Made by a program: the position numbers and the translations under genes
Assembly (NCBI GenBank): GCA_020634315.1
Contig: JACKBV010000003.1
Span: 62,001 to 126,000 of the forward strand
Length of the DNA stretch: 64,000 nt
From: Ardenticatenaceae bacterium
GTDB taxonomy: Bacteria; Chloroflexota; Anaerolineae; Promineifilales; Promineifilaceae
Direction of reading: 5' to 3'
The notes under the pieces: generated by a model
What the model was told of the DNA's origin: nothing
What the model saw: the letters and a program-made list of their open reading frames with translations, nothing else
The model's database searches: none
Shown: piece by piece, positions 62,641 through 64,000 of the stretch
How the letters are laid out: each line of letters begins with the position of its first letter
Position numbering within the stretch: the first letter of the stretch is position 1

Positions 62641-63456
62641 TTAGTGGCCTAAGTCGCGCAACATCGACACCGTGCGGCTGACCCAACCGACGTTGGCGTC
62701 TTCCACAACGGCCTGGACGCGGTGGTTGCCGGCCAAAAACCAGAGGTAATAGGTTGTGTAGCCGGGAGCGCTGACAACCGTGTGATAGCCGTTGGGCATC
62801 ATCAAGATGGTGTTGTCATGCACGATGTAGCCGGTATCGACTTCGCTGTTGTAAAAGCGGGTGATGCCAAAGCCATCGCCGGGGTTAACTTTGAAGAAGT
62901 ACATCTCTTCGTGGTACGCCTCGCGCGGCAGGTCGTCGGCTTCGTGCTTGTGCGGCGGGTAGGTGCTCCAATTTCCGGATGGCGTGTATGTTTCGCCGAC
63001 AATGAGGCGTGCCGCCGGTAAATTGGGCTGGCTGGTGGCCGTCAAAATCTGGTGGAAATTGCGGCTGAAGTTGGCCGCGCCCCACACGCCAGTGGTCACG
63101 TGATCGGGATTGATGACGTAAGGCTCTGTTTGCAGTTCGCTGGGGGCGCTGCATAGACCGATCTGGACACGGCCGTTTCCCTTCACCGTATAGGTCGCGC
63201 CACAAGGAATGTAGACCGAGTGCGGTTTGCCAGCAAACACATTAGGGCGACCACCGACGCCAGGGAACAGATGCTCGTTAACTGTAAAATCAGCCTTGCC
63301 GCCCAACAGCACCGCCAACACTTCGCGGTCGCCGCTGTCAGCGGTCACAGTTTGTCCATCTTCTAGCGCAAGCAGTTGAAAATCGAGCAGTTTACACGGG
63401 TTTTGTGGGAGTTGATTGAGGCCGTTTTCAGTCGGCACAGATACAAAATAAGACAT
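62641..63456 (-). CDS. IolB/KduI-family isomerase, probably 5-keto-4-deoxyuronate isomerase here
   Basis: 271 aa, two cupin halves. The pattern is closer to IolB (5-deoxy-glucuronate isomerase) than to KduI: metal-binding YPPHKHEADDLPREAYHEE, MYFFKVNPGDGFG, MMPNGYHTVV and YYLWFLAGNHR. No other inositol genes are present. It sits between an unsaturated uronyl hydrolase (2 bp upstream) and kduD, the place where KduI is normally encoded, so I infer that it isomerises 5-keto-4-deoxyuronate. Fold sure, substrate inferred. Confidence 0.8.
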   Translation of the reverse strand: MSYFVSVPTENGLNQLPQNPCKLLDFQLLALEDGQTVTADSGDREVLAVLLGGKADFTVNEHLFPGVGGRPNVFAGKPHSVYIPCGATYTVKGNGRVQIGLCSAPSELQTEPYVINPDHVTTGVWGAANFSRNFHQILTATSQPNLPAARLIVGETYTPSGNWSTYPPHKHEADDLPREAYHEEMYFFKVNPGDGFGITRFYNSEVDTGYIVHDNTILMMPNGYHTVVSAPGYTTYYLWFLAGNHRVQAVVEDANVGWVSRTVSMLRDLGH

Positions 63457-63458
63457 GA

Positions 63459-64000
63459 TTACTTTTTTACCTCTCTGACATTTTCCAATTCCACAGCAGC
63501 CAGCAAAAATGCGCCCACGCCGTGCAGATCGTTGGTGATGATGGGTTCGTTTACGTAATACTCAAAGGAGCCGTCGCGGTAAGGGACACCGCCGAGTCCG
63601 GCGGTGGAACAGATGCCGTGCAGATCGATGTGCCCGGTATCGTCAATGGTGACCAGATGCGACAGCAGTCCGGCAAAGGCGTTTTCGGCCACCGGCAGCC
63701 ATTTTTTATCGAGATGCCCGCAGCGCACGCCTTTGGCAATGGCATAGATGAACATGCCTGTGCCGGAGGCTTCCAGGTAGTTGCCGGGGCGGTCGCCTTG
63801 ATCCATCACTTGCCACCAGAGGCCGGTCGCTTGATCCTGGTAATGGGAAACGGCCGTTAACACCTGCTCTAAAATGGCGACAAGCTCCGGACGGGCAAGG
63901 TGATCCAGCGGAAACACATCGAGCACATCAACCAGCGCCATCAGATACCAACCAATGGCCCGGCTCCAAAAATGGGGCGAGCAGCCCGTGACCGGATCAG
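63459..64000 (-). CDS. GH88/GH105-family unsaturated uronyl hydrolase (N-terminal part outside window)
   Basis: The C-terminal about 180 residues are visible; the frame is open to the window edge. Features of GH105 (YteR/YesR type): FWSRAIGWYLMALVD, GLWWQVMDQGDRPGNYLEAS, GTGMFIYAIAKGV, GSFEYYVNEPIITNDLHGVG. It removes the unsaturated uronic acid from the end of pectin or rhamnogalacturonan oligosaccharides left by lyases. The visible part cannot show a signal peptide. The next gene starts 2 bp after the stop. Confidence 0.88.
   Translation of the reverse strand, partial: DPVTGCSPHFWSRAIGWYLMALVDVLDVFPLDHLARPELVAILEQVLTAVSHYQDQATGLWWQVMDQGDRPGNYLEASGTGMFIYAIAKGVRCGHLDKKWLPVAENAFAGLLSHLVTIDDTGHIDLHGICSTAGLGGVPYRDGSFEYYVNEPIITNDLHGVGAFLLAAVELENVREVKK

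Larger units (their letters stand above)
1..64000. repeat. Highly iterated palindrome ACGGCCGT (usually AACGGCCGTT) spread over the whole window
   Basis: I counted about 120 copies by eye, roughly one per 530 bp, almost all inside genes. Chance would give one or two. Many extend to longer palindromes such as GGAAACGGCCGTTTCC (19578-19593) or GGCAACGGCCGTTGCC (26044-26059). It is read in different frames (T-A-V, N-G-R, R-P), in both orientations of genes and in unrelated families. It also forms the core of the terminator at 49310-49340. Confidence 0.9.

Noticed and set aside
1..64000. rRNA, tRNA, insertion sequence or prophage
   Set aside because: No transposase, integrase, phage structural gene, target duplication or RNA gene signature was recognised anywhere.

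Overview
The window looks like a chromosomal segment of a member of the Chloroflexota (Anaerolineae-like). This is inferred from giant modular secreted proteins, SARP/BTAD-STAND-TPR regulators, a UxaE-type uronate pathway, and secreted proteins ending in a short LP-x(3)-RP tail. I see no rRNA, tRNA, CRISPR array, insertion sequence or phage module. All genes are peppered with the palindrome ACGGCCGT, about 120 copies by eye in 64 kb against one or two expected. This resembles the HIP1 palindrome of cyanobacteria.

Left half (1-44154): three copies of one gene arrangement. Each copy has a large SARP-family transcriptional activator (winged helix + BTAD + P-loop STAND ATPase + C-terminal repeats, about 1040-1060 aa). 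It is divergent from a tiny gene of about 65-70 codons, which is followed in the same direction by one or two very large surface proteins. Locus A: regulator 13620-16793 (+), small gene 13317-13526 (-), giant protein <1-13307 (-, over 4,400 aa, truncated by the window). Locus B: regulator 16830-19940 (-), small gene 19993-20205 (+), surface proteins 20236-22173 and 22166-25891 (+). Locus C: regulator 25951-28977 (-), small gene 29108-29305 (+), giant protein 29413-44154 (+, 4,914 codons). In all three divergent gaps there is a pair of heptamers with 11-bp periodicity, then exactly 8 bp, then a -10 box, then the start codon of the small gene 6-8 bp further on. That is the geometry known for SARP operators, and it implies that the small genes have leaderless mRNAs. 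The operators of A and C (GTRRCGT) resemble each other, as do regulators A and C; B differs in both. This is the best candidate in the window for an undescribed system: dedicated activator, small leaderless protein and giant surface protein.

Middle (44156-49227): a possible small membrane protein, a LuxR-type regulator, a divergent PanB-like protein lacking the usual metal ligands, and a plus-strand group of two small membrane-anchored proteins, ApbE flavin transferase and a ferric-reductase-like haem membrane protein. The last group suggests a flavin/haem redox system at the membrane.

Right part (49366-64000, all minus strand): a 14-gene co-directional block for pectin and uronate use. GH88/105 unsaturated uronyl hydrolase, an IolB/KduI-family isomerase and KduD feed 2-keto-3-deoxygluconate (KDG). 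UxaC, UxaE and a UxuB-type dehydrogenase take galacturonate to mannonate. KdgK and Eda finish KDG. A LarA-family epimerase homologue, gluconokinase and 6-phosphogluconate dehydrogenase sit at the promoter-distal end. No mannonate dehydratase (UxuA) is present, so the LarA homologue may divert mannonate to gluconate and the pentose phosphate pathway. An AEC transporter, an alpha/beta hydrolase and a Gfo/Idh/MocA oxidoreductase complete the block.
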